DNA of 11,746 bases. Origin: Gemmatimonadota bacterium (GTDB lineage: Bacteria; Latescibacterota; UBA2968). How positions within the stretch are numbered: the first letter of the stretch is position 1; every line of letters begins with the position of its first letter. Positions 6,044 to 11,746 of the stretch are shown one piece after another. The position numbers and the translations under genes were made by a program. The notes under the pieces were generated by a model, which was not told the DNA's origin, did not search any database, and saw nothing but the letters and a program-made list of their open reading frames with translations. The stretch spans positions 12,500-24,245 of the forward strand of contig PAXL01000047.1 in the NCBI GenBank assembly GCA_002714465.1. The letters run 5' to 3'.

Positions 6044-7447
6044 TCAGCTGTGGTCCACGTCGGGTGTCTGTCTCCAGAACTGAGTGGCCTGCTGGAACGC
6101 ATAGGCGAGCTGGAGAACCCCCCAGTCATCGTGGTGGCGACCTACGATCTGGATGCCGACAGGCAGGCCATCCGTGGTGAAGCCGCAGGGGACTGATATG
6201 GCGTGGCAGCCGGTGACCGAGATGAAGTAGTAGGAACGCATCCAGTCGATATAGGTCTCCATCGAGATCCCGTTGATCTGGGTGACATACTCGGTCTCGA
6301 TGTCGAACGGAGGGACTTGGCTTACGGGGCAGATAAGGAACTCGTTCTCTTCGAGGAAGAGCCGGACACGGTGGTAGATTTCGGTCCGTTTCTGTTCGGC
6401 GCGAGAGACATCGGAGCCCGACAGACGCTGACCCGCCTCAATGTTCCAGATCACCGTGTCCTTCATCCGGTCACGATGGTCCGGCAGCAAGGCTCCGAAA
6501 CCGAGCTCGAATCGCCACGCCCGCCAGACCTGGAAGGCCTCGTCCGCGCCTGTAAAGTCTGGGTCAGATTCGACAACCTCGCACCCGATGTCCGATAGAA
6601 CGTGTCTTTGTGATTGGAGGATGGACTTCACCCGGGTGTCGACGGGAAGCCCCCCCAGATCGAGGCTCCAGGCGATCCGTGTTCCAGTGAAGTCCCGATC
6701 GAGCGGAAGACGGAAGCGATCACCTGATTCTTCGATAGAGATCGGGGACCGACGGTCGGGACCCGCGATTGCGCTTAGCATCAAGGCTGTGTCTTCCACG
6801 GTCCTAGCCATGGGGCCCTGAACGGAAAGCGGAAACCAGCCCGCAATGCTGGGCCAGACTGGCACACGACCGGGAGAGGGTCGAAAACCTACGACGTTGC
6901 AGAAGTTTGCAGGGTTGCGGAGTGAGCCCCCTAGGTCGCTTCCATCTGCAATCGGAACCATCCCGCACGCTAGCGCGACTGCGGCACCACCGCTGCTGCC
7001 GCCGCAGGTCTTCGACAAATCGTAGGGGTTGCGAGTTGCACCAAAGACGGGGTTGAAGGTCTGTGATCCCGCTCCAAACTCCGGGGTGTTCGATTTACCG
7101 ATGGACACGGCTCCGGCGGTCTTTAGCCGTTCGACGATTAGAGCATCTTCGTCAGGGACGTTGTCCGAGAAGATCGGCGAGCCCATCGTAGTACGGACAC
7201 CCTTGGTATTGATGAGATCCTTGTGTGCTACGGGGAGTCCGTGCAGGGGACCGGCGATTTCGCCACGAGCGAGAGAAGCGTCTGCGGCCTTCGCATCCTC
7301 CCGTGCTTGATCCTCAGTCAGTGTAACGATCGCGTTGACCTTCGGGTTGACCGTTTCGACGACAGAGAGGTGGTGCTCGAGCACTTCAAGGGCCGAAACT
7401 TCGCCCTGACGGATACGACGAGCGATTTCGACTGCGGTCTCCATCAT
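6044..7447 (-). CDS. Amidase signature family hydrolase
   Basis: This 467-residue Ser-cisSer-Lys hydrolase belongs to the amidase signature family (GatA, fatty acid amide hydrolase, malonamidase, aryl acylamidases). The catalytic Lys76 lies in PVAHKDLINTKGV. The glycine/serine-rich signature TCGGSSGGAAVALA holds the cis-Ser (Ser151). The nucleophile Ser175 is in DGSDLGGSLRNPA, exactly 24 residues after Ser151, as in the characterised members I recall. An N-terminal helical segment (AVEIARRIRQGEVSALEVLE) is also typical. ATG 7447 shares its A with the TGA of the upstream NrdJ-tail ORF; ATG 7444 is an alternative. No Shine-Dalgarno is visible, consistent with translational coupling. Missing gatB/gatC neighbours argue against a glutamyl-tRNA amidotransferase role. 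It probably hydrolyses an amide whose product feeds the dioxygenase gene that follows 1 nt later. Confidence 0.93.
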   Translation of the reverse strand: MMETAVEIARRIRQGEVSALEVLEHHLSVVETVNPKVNAIVTLTEDQAREDAKAADASLARGEIAGPLHGLPVAHKDLINTKGVRTTMGSPIFSDNVPDEDALIVERLKTAGAVSIGKSNTPEFGAGSQTFNPVFGATRNPYDLSKTCGGSSGGAAVALACGMVPIADGSDLGGSLRNPANFCNVVGFRPSPGRVPVWPSIAGWFPLSVQGPMARTVEDTALMLSAIAGPDRRSPISIEESGDRFRLPLDRDFTGTRIAWSLDLGGLPVDTRVKSILQSQRHVLSDIGCEVVESDPDFTGADEAFQVWRAWRFELGFGALLPDHRDRMKDTVIWNIEAGQRLSGSDVSRAEQKRTEIYHRVRLFLEENEFLICPVSQVPPFDIETEYVTQINGISMETYIDWMRSYYFISVTGCHAISVPCGFTTDGLPVGIQIVGRHHDDWGVLQLAYAFQQATQFWRQTPDVDHS

Positions 7448-7716
7448 CAGTAGCAACCCATTGAGTTGACGCAGTTCAGGCACTTGTAGCAGGCGCCGTT
7501 CCAGATCGTGACGTGTCCACGCACGTCGCAGAAGGGCGCATCTGACTGGACCGACCAGAGCTGCTGGCCGATAACGTTGCCCTTAGCGGTTGAGGCCGTA
7601 GCGGGGGATACGGCCATGAATTGGGGGCGCTTGACAGGGGCCTGTCCTGTGTCGGTAAAGGTGCTTTCGATTCGCATGTGCTGAGGTCTTGATGGGGCGT
7701 TCGGCAAAGGAGGCAT
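7447..7716 (-). CDS. Stand-alone protein resembling the C-terminal cysteine tail of B12-dependent ribonucleotide reductase NrdJ
   Basis: This 89-residue ORF has a flexible Pro/Ala/Ser/Thr-rich first half. Its end (residues 58-88) reads SDAPFC, then GHVTIWNGACYKC, then LNCVNSMGC. That is the Zn/thiol tail found at the very C-terminus of class II (adenosylcobalamin) NrdJ. Cysteines are at 63, 76, 79, 82 and 88; the expected partner of Cys63 at residue 66 is Arg. From memory of the family, Arg66, Trp72, Val83 and Tyr89 each differ by one base from the usual Cys, Arg, Gly and Ser. No reductase barrel is encoded upstream, where nrdR lies 59 nt away; NrdR is the known repressor of reductase genes. 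The TGA overlaps the amidase ATG by one base. It is either a relic of nrdJ or a trans-acting tail. The start is uncertain: ATG 7716 or ATG 7677. Confidence 0.65.
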   Translation of the reverse strand: MPPLPNAPSRPQHMRIESTFTDTGQAPVKRPQFMAVSPATASTAKGNVIGQQLWSVQSDAPFCDVRGHVTIWNGACYKCLNCVNSMGCY

Positions 7717-7775
7717 ACTTCCACTAAAACACGATCGTGGCCGGTGGTCAGGTATGAGTAGCAGGTAGGATGGGG

Positions 7776-8237
7776 TTAGTTCTCGCGGGACACCAGTTGC
7801 CGGAGCTCGTTCTCGAAGTCTCGAAGGTCTTTGAACTGGCGGTATACGGAAGCGAACCGGACGTAAGCGACCTCGTCCAGCTTCTTGAGCTCTTGCATGA
7901 CCAGTTCGCCGATCGTCGGGTTTGCAGCGATCTCCTTCTCGCCTCGCCCGATCAGATCCGCCTCAATCCGGTCGGCGACCTCCTCGATCTGGGACATCGA
8001 GATGGGGCGCTTGTTCAGGGCCATCTGTAGTTTGACGACAAGCTTGTTCTTGTCGAATGGTTCACGCCTGCCGTCGGACTTGATGATCGTCAACGGTGTG
8101 TCCTCAATGTATTCGTATGTGGTGAAACGGCGGGTGCAGCTAAGGCACTCTCGCCGCCTCCGAATCGCCGTTCCCTCTTTGCTCGATCTCGAGTCGACCA
8201 CGCGGTCCTCAAGGCCGTCACAGTAAGGACATCTCAT
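7776..8237 (-). CDS. nrdR: Transcriptional repressor NrdR
   Basis: This 153-residue Zn-finger/ATP-cone regulator represses ribonucleotide reductase genes when (d)ATP is bound. Seen: a zinc ribbon with Cys3, Cys6 (MRCPYC) and Cys31, Cys34 (ECLSC), with the family words VVDSR and GTAIRRRREC between. The ATP-cone follows from about residue 47 (PLTIIKSDGRREPFDKNKL) to about 140, including a VAYVRFASVYRQF segment near the end. Length is the usual about 150 residues. ATG 8237 was chosen because MRCPYC is the invariant N-terminus; the frame stays open 29 codons further upstream without family character. No good Shine-Dalgarno precedes it. A candidate promoter and a two-way hairpin lie in the leader. 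It heads the minus-strand cluster, with an NrdJ-like tail ORF next. Confidence 0.96.
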   Translation of the reverse strand: MRCPYCDGLEDRVVDSRSSKEGTAIRRRRECLSCTRRFTTYEYIEDTPLTIIKSDGRREPFDKNKLVVKLQMALNKRPISMSQIEEVADRIEADLIGRGEKEIAANPTIGELVMQELKKLDEVAYVRFASVYRQFKDLRDFENELRQLVSREN

Positions 8238-8241
8238 CCTA

Positions 8242-8271
8242 ACAATCCCAGTTCGATTGTCATGCACAATC
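8242..8271 (-). promoter_or_regulatory. Alternative-hairpin leader just before the nrdR start
   Basis: ACAATC occurs at 8242-8247 and again at 8266-8271 (each followed by CCA, 24 nt apart), with GATTGT between them at 8255-8260. The central GATTGT can pair with either flank, with a 7-nt or a 5-nt loop, so the two hairpins exclude each other. On the nrdR mRNA the start-proximal arm ends 4 nt before the AUG and covers the only purine-rich stretch (GGGA) that could serve as ribosome-binding site. The outer pair also makes a 17-bp DNA palindrome (8255-8271) suitable for a dimeric regulator. Function is inferred only. Confidence 0.4.
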
Positions 8272-8314
8272 CCACAAGTTGCGGGACGAAACCCCACATG
8301 TTGTGTCCGCCAAG

Positions 8315-8343
8315 AGTATAACACTCTGGCTAGGGTTAAACAA
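8315..8343 (-). promoter_or_regulatory. Candidate sigma70-type promoter of nrdR
   Basis: On the minus strand TTGTTT (8343-8338) is followed after 17 nt by TATACT (8320-8315), a five-of-six match to the -10 consensus. Transcription would start near 8308, about 70 nt before the nrdR ATG, placing the alternative hairpins in the leader. The -35 box is weak. Confidence 0.45.
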
Positions 8344-8476
8344 GCAACGGGCTGATTGCCGTAGGTCCTGTTGGCCTATTCTAAGGTCCGTGCCCAATAA
8401 AAATGAAACGTCACGATTATTTCACTGATTTTCATGGACTTAGGTGTAATCGGCACGTTTTTTCGGGACTTCGTTA

Positions 8477-8505
8477 TTGACCCATGTCCTTATTTTTCCT
8501 AGAGT
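8477..8505 (+). promoter_or_regulatory. Candidate sigma70-type promoter of the kinase operon
   Basis: TTGACC (8477-8482), a 17-nt spacer and TAGAGT (8500-8505) lie about 70 nt upstream of the histidine kinase ATG. Spacing is ideal and the -35 box matches at five of six positions. It is divergent from the nrdR promoter within the 338-bp gene-free stretch 8238-8575, which is AT-richer than its surroundings. Confidence 0.45.
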
Positions 8506-8575
8506 AGCGTTACCCCAGAATGAAGCCGCCTCCTCCCGGTTGTTCTGAGGTCCCCGCAACATTTGTGCGTGTGCT

Positions 8576-9892
8576 ATGTCTACATTGACAGCCGTTCTGG
8601 ATCCGCGTGGGATCGACCTCAAAGCGCGGATCGTAGCTGAATTCTTCTGTAATCCATTCCTTGAGTGCTCTGCCGATCAGCTGTCGTTTCGGCTCGATGC
8701 ATTGGCCTCGGACGTGACCCTTGCGGTCTCGGATCTTGAGCGGTGCGGCGTGGTTCGGGTCGACGACGATACGGTGCTGTTTGAACCTGCTGGGGACCTA
8801 TATGGTGACCTTCGGGATCTGGCGGAGCTCTATCGGTCCGAGAGTACTGAAGCGAGGGAGGAAGTCCGGCATCTCGAGTCCCTGTCGAGGCTCGAAGAGA
8901 GTCTGGCTGTCAGCCGCCAAGAAGTCTCAGCTATCCTTGATGTTGTCCCGCTCGGTGTTCTCCTGCTTGATCGATATGGATCTTTGCTAAAAGCAAATGG
9001 CGTCGCTCACTCGCTGCTGGATCTTGAGAATGAGGATATACGGTCGAATCTTTCTGGCGAATTGGGACTCGAGTTGGACGATCTTCTCGAGCATTCGATA
9101 AGCCGTGAAGTGTTCCGAGATCGCCCACTCTCTGTGATGACGCGTCCCTTCCGGGTGCACGGCAGCGACGTGGGGATCGTTGTCACACTCCAGGATATCA
9201 CCGATCGGAAGCGTCTGGAGGCTGAAACAGAGCGGACACGGGAAGCCTTCTTTTCGATGATCCGTCACGAGCTCAAGCGGCCGCTTCACACGATTGATCG
9301 CTACCTGAATGCCCAGTCGCCTGACGGGGGGGTCGTTTCTCATGCCCAGTCGGCGTCAAGCCATCTAGGCTCGATGATTGATGACCTGCTGCTGCTGGCG
9401 AGACTGGATCGGGACCCGCTGGCCGTCCAACCGATGCTGACGGTGACCGTTGGAGAACTCGTGTCCGGTTGGGACTTGAGCTATCGCGGACTTGCAGACG
9501 AAAAAGAAATCACGCTTCGAATGAGCGTAGAGGACGATCGAGTGTCGGTCCGGATCGACGAGCGCCGTTTCCTGCAGGCCGTCGGTAACGTGATCGACAA
9601 CGCGGTCAAGTTCACGCCCCGGACCGGAACAATCGAACTGCGTGCGGAGCGCGAGGACTCGCGGCTCCGAATCCTGGTCGATGATTCCGGTCCGGGGATT
9701 CCCCTTGAGCTCCGAGAACAGGTCTTCCACCGTTTCTACCAGGCTTCCGACGGAACCGGACGGCCCGAGGGCCTCGGGTTGGGTCTCGCAATCACGGCGG
9801 GAGTTGTTGCCGCACACGGTGGAAGGGTCACGATATCCGACAGCGCCCTGGGGGGTGCTCGTTTTGCGCTAGAATTACCGGTCGCGGAATAG
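8576..9892 (+). CDS. Soluble PAS histidine kinase with N-terminal winged-helix-like segment
   Basis: This 438-residue cytosolic sensor kinase has no transmembrane segment. Residues 15-72 read like a winged helix (a helix ARIVAEFF, then ADQLSFRL and VTLAVSDLERCGVVRV, then a wing DDDTVLFEP). A coiled coil (about 80-117) leads to a PAS domain (118-210), which opens AILDVVPLGVLLLDRYG and closes VVTLQDITDRKR. The DHp/HisKA helix carries the phosphoacceptor His231 in FFSMIRHELKRPLHTID. The HATPase domain has an N box (Asn338, Asn342 in VGNVIDNAVKF), a G1 box DDSGPGIP (369-376), an F box FHRFYQAS and a G2 box GLGLGLAIT (399-407). ATG 8576 has no clear Shine-Dalgarno; an upstream TGA (8546-8548) limits extension. 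It is the first gene of a tight four-gene set. The N-terminal segment may sense a partner or DNA. Confidence 0.92.
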   Translation: MSTLTAVLDPRGIDLKARIVAEFFCNPFLECSADQLSFRLDALASDVTLAVSDLERCGVVRVDDDTVLFEPAGDLYGDLRDLAELYRSESTEAREEVRHLESLSRLEESLAVSRQEVSAILDVVPLGVLLLDRYGSLLKANGVAHSLLDLENEDIRSNLSGELGLELDDLLEHSISREVFRDRPLSVMTRPFRVHGSDVGIVVTLQDITDRKRLEAETERTREAFFSMIRHELKRPLHTIDRYLNAQSPDGGVVSHAQSASSHLGSMIDDLLLLARLDRDPLAVQPMLTVTVGELVSGWDLSYRGLADEKEITLRMSVEDDRVSVRIDERRFLQAVGNVIDNAVKFTPRTGTIELRAEREDSRLRILVDDSGPGIPLELREQVFHRFYQASDGTGRPEGLGLGLAITAGVVAAHGGRVTISDSALGGARFALELPVAE

Positions 9893-9904
9893 AAAGGTCA
9901 GACC

Positions 9905-10159
9905 ATGAGTTCCAGAACCGCAAGGTTTGTCCATCGCCCGATTCCAGACTACACGCATCCGGGATCTGGTACCGATGAATCGTCACAAGTCAGGCAGCCC
10001 CTTATCGACAGGGAGGGTCCGGTGGGCTTTAGCCGAGGCACGACGATCGAAAGAGGCTGGTTCAGCGTCCTAATTGCCCGATTCATCGGGATAGAAAGTC
10101 GAGGACAGTCGGTTGGTGGACGGAAGCTCGACCCTCAACGCTGGTTGCCGAGGGATTGA
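9905..10159 (+). CDS. Small unknown protein between kinase and receiver genes
   Basis: This is an 84-residue ORF of unrecognised family. It begins 12 nt after the kinase stop, with AAAGG (about 9894-9898) a suitable distance before ATG 9905. Its TGA (10157-10159) is one base before the TTG start proposed for the receiver gene. The protein is basic and polar (many Arg, Gly and Ser), with one short hydrophobic patch WFSVLIARFIGI (residues 52-63) and no cysteines. Placement and spacing support translation. Composition is less clearly coding than its neighbours, so it might only be a leader whose translation feeds the next gene, or be spurious. It contains a DNA palindrome CCCGAT-TC-ATCGGG at 10077-10090. 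Confidence 0.45.
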   Translation: MSSRTARFVHRPIPDYTHPGSGTDESSQVRQPLIDREGPVGFSRGTTIERGWFSVLIARFIGIESRGQSVGGRKLDPQRWLPRD

Positions 10160-10160
10160 C

Positions 10161-10832
10161 TTGAATACGACAGACCAGAAGACACGCGTGATTCTGCTCG
10201 TGGATGACGATCCCTCTGTCCGAGCGTATGTGTGCGGAACGCTCGAAAGACAGGAGTTTCGGGTCGTGACCGCAGGAACGGGAATCGAGGCTCTCGACTA
10301 CCTGAAGACAGAGGTCGTGGACCTGATGATCCTAGATGTGCAGATGCCTGAGATGAGCGGGTATGAGGTCCTCGCCCGACTTCGGAACGATGCGCGAAGC
10401 GAAAAGTTGCCCGTGATATTCCTGACGGTGGAGGATTCCCGGGGGCAGGAAGCGGATGGGTTGCGGGCCGGTGTGATCGACTACATAAGCAAGGACGTCC
10501 TCAGGCCAGATCGGGTCGATATCTTGCTCTACCGCGTCAGGAACTTCTTCGTCTGGCAGGAGAACGAGCGCCTGCGAGGCGCGATCGCGACGATGGTCGC
10601 GGCCAATCACGAGATCAACAATCTGCTTATGGTGATCCAAGGTAGTGCGGACATCATGCGTCTGAGTCGAATGTGCGACAGCGAGAGTGAAGGGGCAGAG
10701 TTGCTGAAAAGGATCTCGGATTCGAGGAAAGATATATCATCTGTGCTCGAACGAATCTCGTCGATCGATCGTTGGGAAACGACCGCTTACATCAAGGGGA
10801 TTGAGATGCTCGATTTGGAGTCTGTCGCCTGA
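10161..10832 (+). CDS. Response-regulator receiver fused to an orphan DHp-like histidine segment
   Basis: This is a 223-residue protein counted from TTG 10161, which has GAGG (10150-10153) 7 nt upstream and lies 1 nt after the preceding stop. GTG 10113 in the same frame is an alternative start giving 239 residues. Residues 8-127 are a receiver: the acidic pocket Asp15-17 in LLVDDDPSV, the phosphoacceptor Asp59 in MILDVQMPEMSG, Thr89 in IFLTVED and Lys111 in YISKDV. Instead of a DNA-binding or enzyme domain it continues through a helix (ENERLRGAIATM) into AANHEINNLLMVIQGSADIM. His150 sits there in an H-E-I-x-N-x-L context like the H box of histidine kinases, followed by a second long helix (about 178-203). 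No ATP-binding boxes follow. It may be a phosphotransfer or dimerising partner of the kinase encoded upstream. Its stop overlaps the next ATG. Confidence 0.88.
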   Translation: MNTTDQKTRVILLVDDDPSVRAYVCGTLERQEFRVVTAGTGIEALDYLKTEVVDLMILDVQMPEMSGYEVLARLRNDARSEKLPVIFLTVEDSRGQEADGLRAGVIDYISKDVLRPDRVDILLYRVRNFFVWQENERLRGAIATMVAANHEINNLLMVIQGSADIMRLSRMCDSESEGAELLKRISDSRKDISSVLERISSIDRWETTAYIKGIEMLDLESVA

Positions 10833-11746
10833 TGATCTCTAACGGACAGACCGATCTGCTTGAACTGATCCAGTGTGCTTCAGAGACGTCGGAAGGTTTG
10901 ATGCGGATGGATGCGGTGCGGCGGCTTAAGAAGCGCTCGCTTCAGCGTCTCGATGTGCTTGCTCTTTCCGAATTTGCACGGAAGGCGGAAGACCCTGCTT
11001 GGCGCACGACGGCGGCGCAGGTCCTCGGTTTTCATCGCATCGCTACCAGCTACCCGGACCTTGTCGACCCACTCAAGGGGGCAATCCTCGCTGAGCGCGA
11101 CCCAGAGGCTCGCAAGGCTCTTGCGTATGCGGTCAGGGGGACGGACGGCGCGACCGAACTGGTGAACCATCCGGCAATTGATATCGCCCAAGAAGCCGTG
11201 GCTGGCGTTCCCTTTACGGAAGAAGCGTGGTCGAAGATGCTTGATGCTTTCTATGCGGGGCTCTCACCTGCACAGAAGACTCGTGTACTCCGTCTCATCG
11301 GTGAGCCCGAAGACGCTGCGAAGTGGGTGGTGCAATACACGCTTGAAAGCAGCTTTGGAGATGTGAAAGAAGATCCCACCGAGCAAACGGTGCTTCTGTA
11401 TCAGGTGATCGACCAGGGGAATGCACTATTGACGCTGCTGGATGCTCAGGAACAGCTTGAGCGAACGCATCAGAAGATCTGGCCCGGACTTGCAAGAAGG
11501 GAGCGCAAACGCGTTCTCCTGGATCTTTTCACCCGGGCCGTTGCCAATGTGGGCCTCAAGCCGGAGTTTGGCGAACGGCTCGCATCGAGAGTCGCTGAGG
11601 ATGCCGTTTTTCTTGAGAAGCAGGGACGTCGGCTCAGGACCATCCTGCGAGGGCAATCGGCGCCGGATGGCGAGCAACTAATCATTGTCGTGGCGCACGC
11701 CTTCGACGAGGCAGATCCGAAGGCCAAGCGGCGTCTGGCGGAGTTG
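10832..11746 (+). CDS. HEAT-like helical repeat protein, C-terminus outside the window
   Basis: ATG 10832 overlaps the receiver gene's TGA (TGATG), and the frame is open to the last base (305 codons), so the gene is cut by the window edge. The protein is almost entirely helical and rich in Leu, Ala, Arg and Glu. Segments such as PAWRTTAAQVLGFHR (residues 56-70) and ERDPEARKALAYAVRG (88-103) have the D-x-x-x-R-x-x-A-x-x-A-L-G rhythm of HEAT / PBS-lyase-type repeats. Later repeats (about 140-260) are more divergent. No catalytic motif, signal peptide or membrane helix is visible. Such repeats usually form protein-binding solenoids, so this is likely the scaffold, target or output of the kinase/receiver pair. 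The family is otherwise unrecognised. Confidence 0.8.
   Translation, partial: MISNGQTDLLELIQCASETSEGLMRMDAVRRLKKRSLQRLDVLALSEFARKAEDPAWRTTAAQVLGFHRIATSYPDLVDPLKGAILAERDPEARKALAYAVRGTDGATELVNHPAIDIAQEAVAGVPFTEEAWSKMLDAFYAGLSPAQKTRVLRLIGEPEDAAKWVVQYTLESSFGDVKEDPTEQTVLLYQVIDQGNALLTLLDAQEQLERTHQKIWPGLARRERKRVLLDLFTRAVANVGLKPEFGERLASRVAEDAVFLEKQGRRLRTILRGQSAPDGEQLIIVVAHAFDEADPKAKRRLAEL

Noticed and set aside
6043..6129. Extended N-terminus of the PhyH protein
   Set aside because: The extra 29 residues lie inside the amidase gene and lack family character; ATG 6042 is one base after the amidase stop.
6203..6821. Plus-strand open frames of 126 and 131 codons inside the amidase region
   Set aside because: They are opposite a complete amidase with its full Ser-Ser-Lys signature and look like antisense shadows.
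8238..8324. Extended N-terminus of NrdR
   Set aside because: NrdR proteins begin M-x-C-P-x-C; the extension is unlike the family and overlaps the proposed leader and promoter.
9365..9817. A 150-codon open frame on the minus strand opposite the histidine kinase
   Set aside because: Antisense to the DHp and ATPase domains of a clear kinase, with no start signal or family character.
10077..10090. Palindrome CCCGAT-TC-ATCGGG as an operator for the receiver gene
   Set aside because: Arms of six bases with a 2-bp gap occur by chance at this scale, it lies in a possible coding sequence, and there is no second copy or promoter nearby.
1..11746. CRISPR array, complete insertion sequence, or tRNA-derived attachment duplication
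   Set aside because: No regularly spaced repeats, no transposase frame with terminal inverted repeats, and no second copy of either tRNA 3' end were seen on reading both strands.

Overview
The window looks like chromosomal DNA of an uncultivated Gram-negative-type bacterium of moderately high GC. Evidence includes sigma70-like promoters, an exported multiheme c-type cytochrome, a non-hydrolysing UDP-GlcNAc 2-epimerase, NrdR linked to a vitamin B12-dependent ribonucleotide reductase tail, and GTG/TTG starts. The mix of phosphotriesterase-like, rhamnose mutarotase-like, VOC, Dabb, amidase and PhyH genes recalls environmental lineages such as Gemmatimonadota, Latescibacterota or SAR202-like bacteria. 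That placement is an impression from gene content, not a phylogenetic result. There is no CRISPR array, complete insertion sequence, rRNA or replication origin.

Left part (1-2400). The 3' end of a phosphotriesterase-family hydrolase is followed by a RhaM-type mutarotase on + and a VOC-family protein on -. Next comes a decayed stretch (about 1700-2050). It holds a tyrosine-recombinase-like N-terminal fragment on - and the Fe-S tail of an endonuclease III (nth) relic on +. These abut a strong promoter driving tRNA-Arg(UCU) and tRNA-His(GUG). The tRNA boundary therefore looks like an old integration or rearrangement site.

Middle (2400-4860). A non-coding or decayed stretch is followed by a complete wecB-type epimerase and a tetraheme cytochrome c built from two copies of a diheme unit. 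A textbook intrinsic terminator (4591-4628) closes this + strand block. It converges on the minus-strand block.

Minus-strand cluster (8237 down to 4861). The order is nrdR, a stand-alone 89-aa protein resembling only the C-terminal cysteine tail of NrdJ, an amidase-signature hydrolase, a PhyH-type dioxygenase and a Dabb-domain protein. The tail ORF and the amidase overlap by one base, and the amidase and PhyH genes are one base apart, so at least these three are probably translationally coupled. The nrdR leader can form two mutually exclusive hairpins next to its start codon.

Right part (8576-11746, +). Divergent from nrdR is a compact signalling operon of soluble proteins. It encodes a histidine kinase with an N-terminal winged-helix-like segment, a small unknown protein, a receiver fused to an orphan DHp-like His segment with no ATPase domain, and a HEAT-like repeat protein that runs off the window. 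Gaps are 12 nt, 1 nt and a TGATG overlap, which argues for one functional unit. This system and the stand-alone NrdJ tail are the two most promising novelties.

Stretches of about 200 bases or more without an assigned gene are 232-507, 838-1103, 1488-1702, 2332-2796, 4568-4860 and 8238-8575; what they hold is listed in the features.
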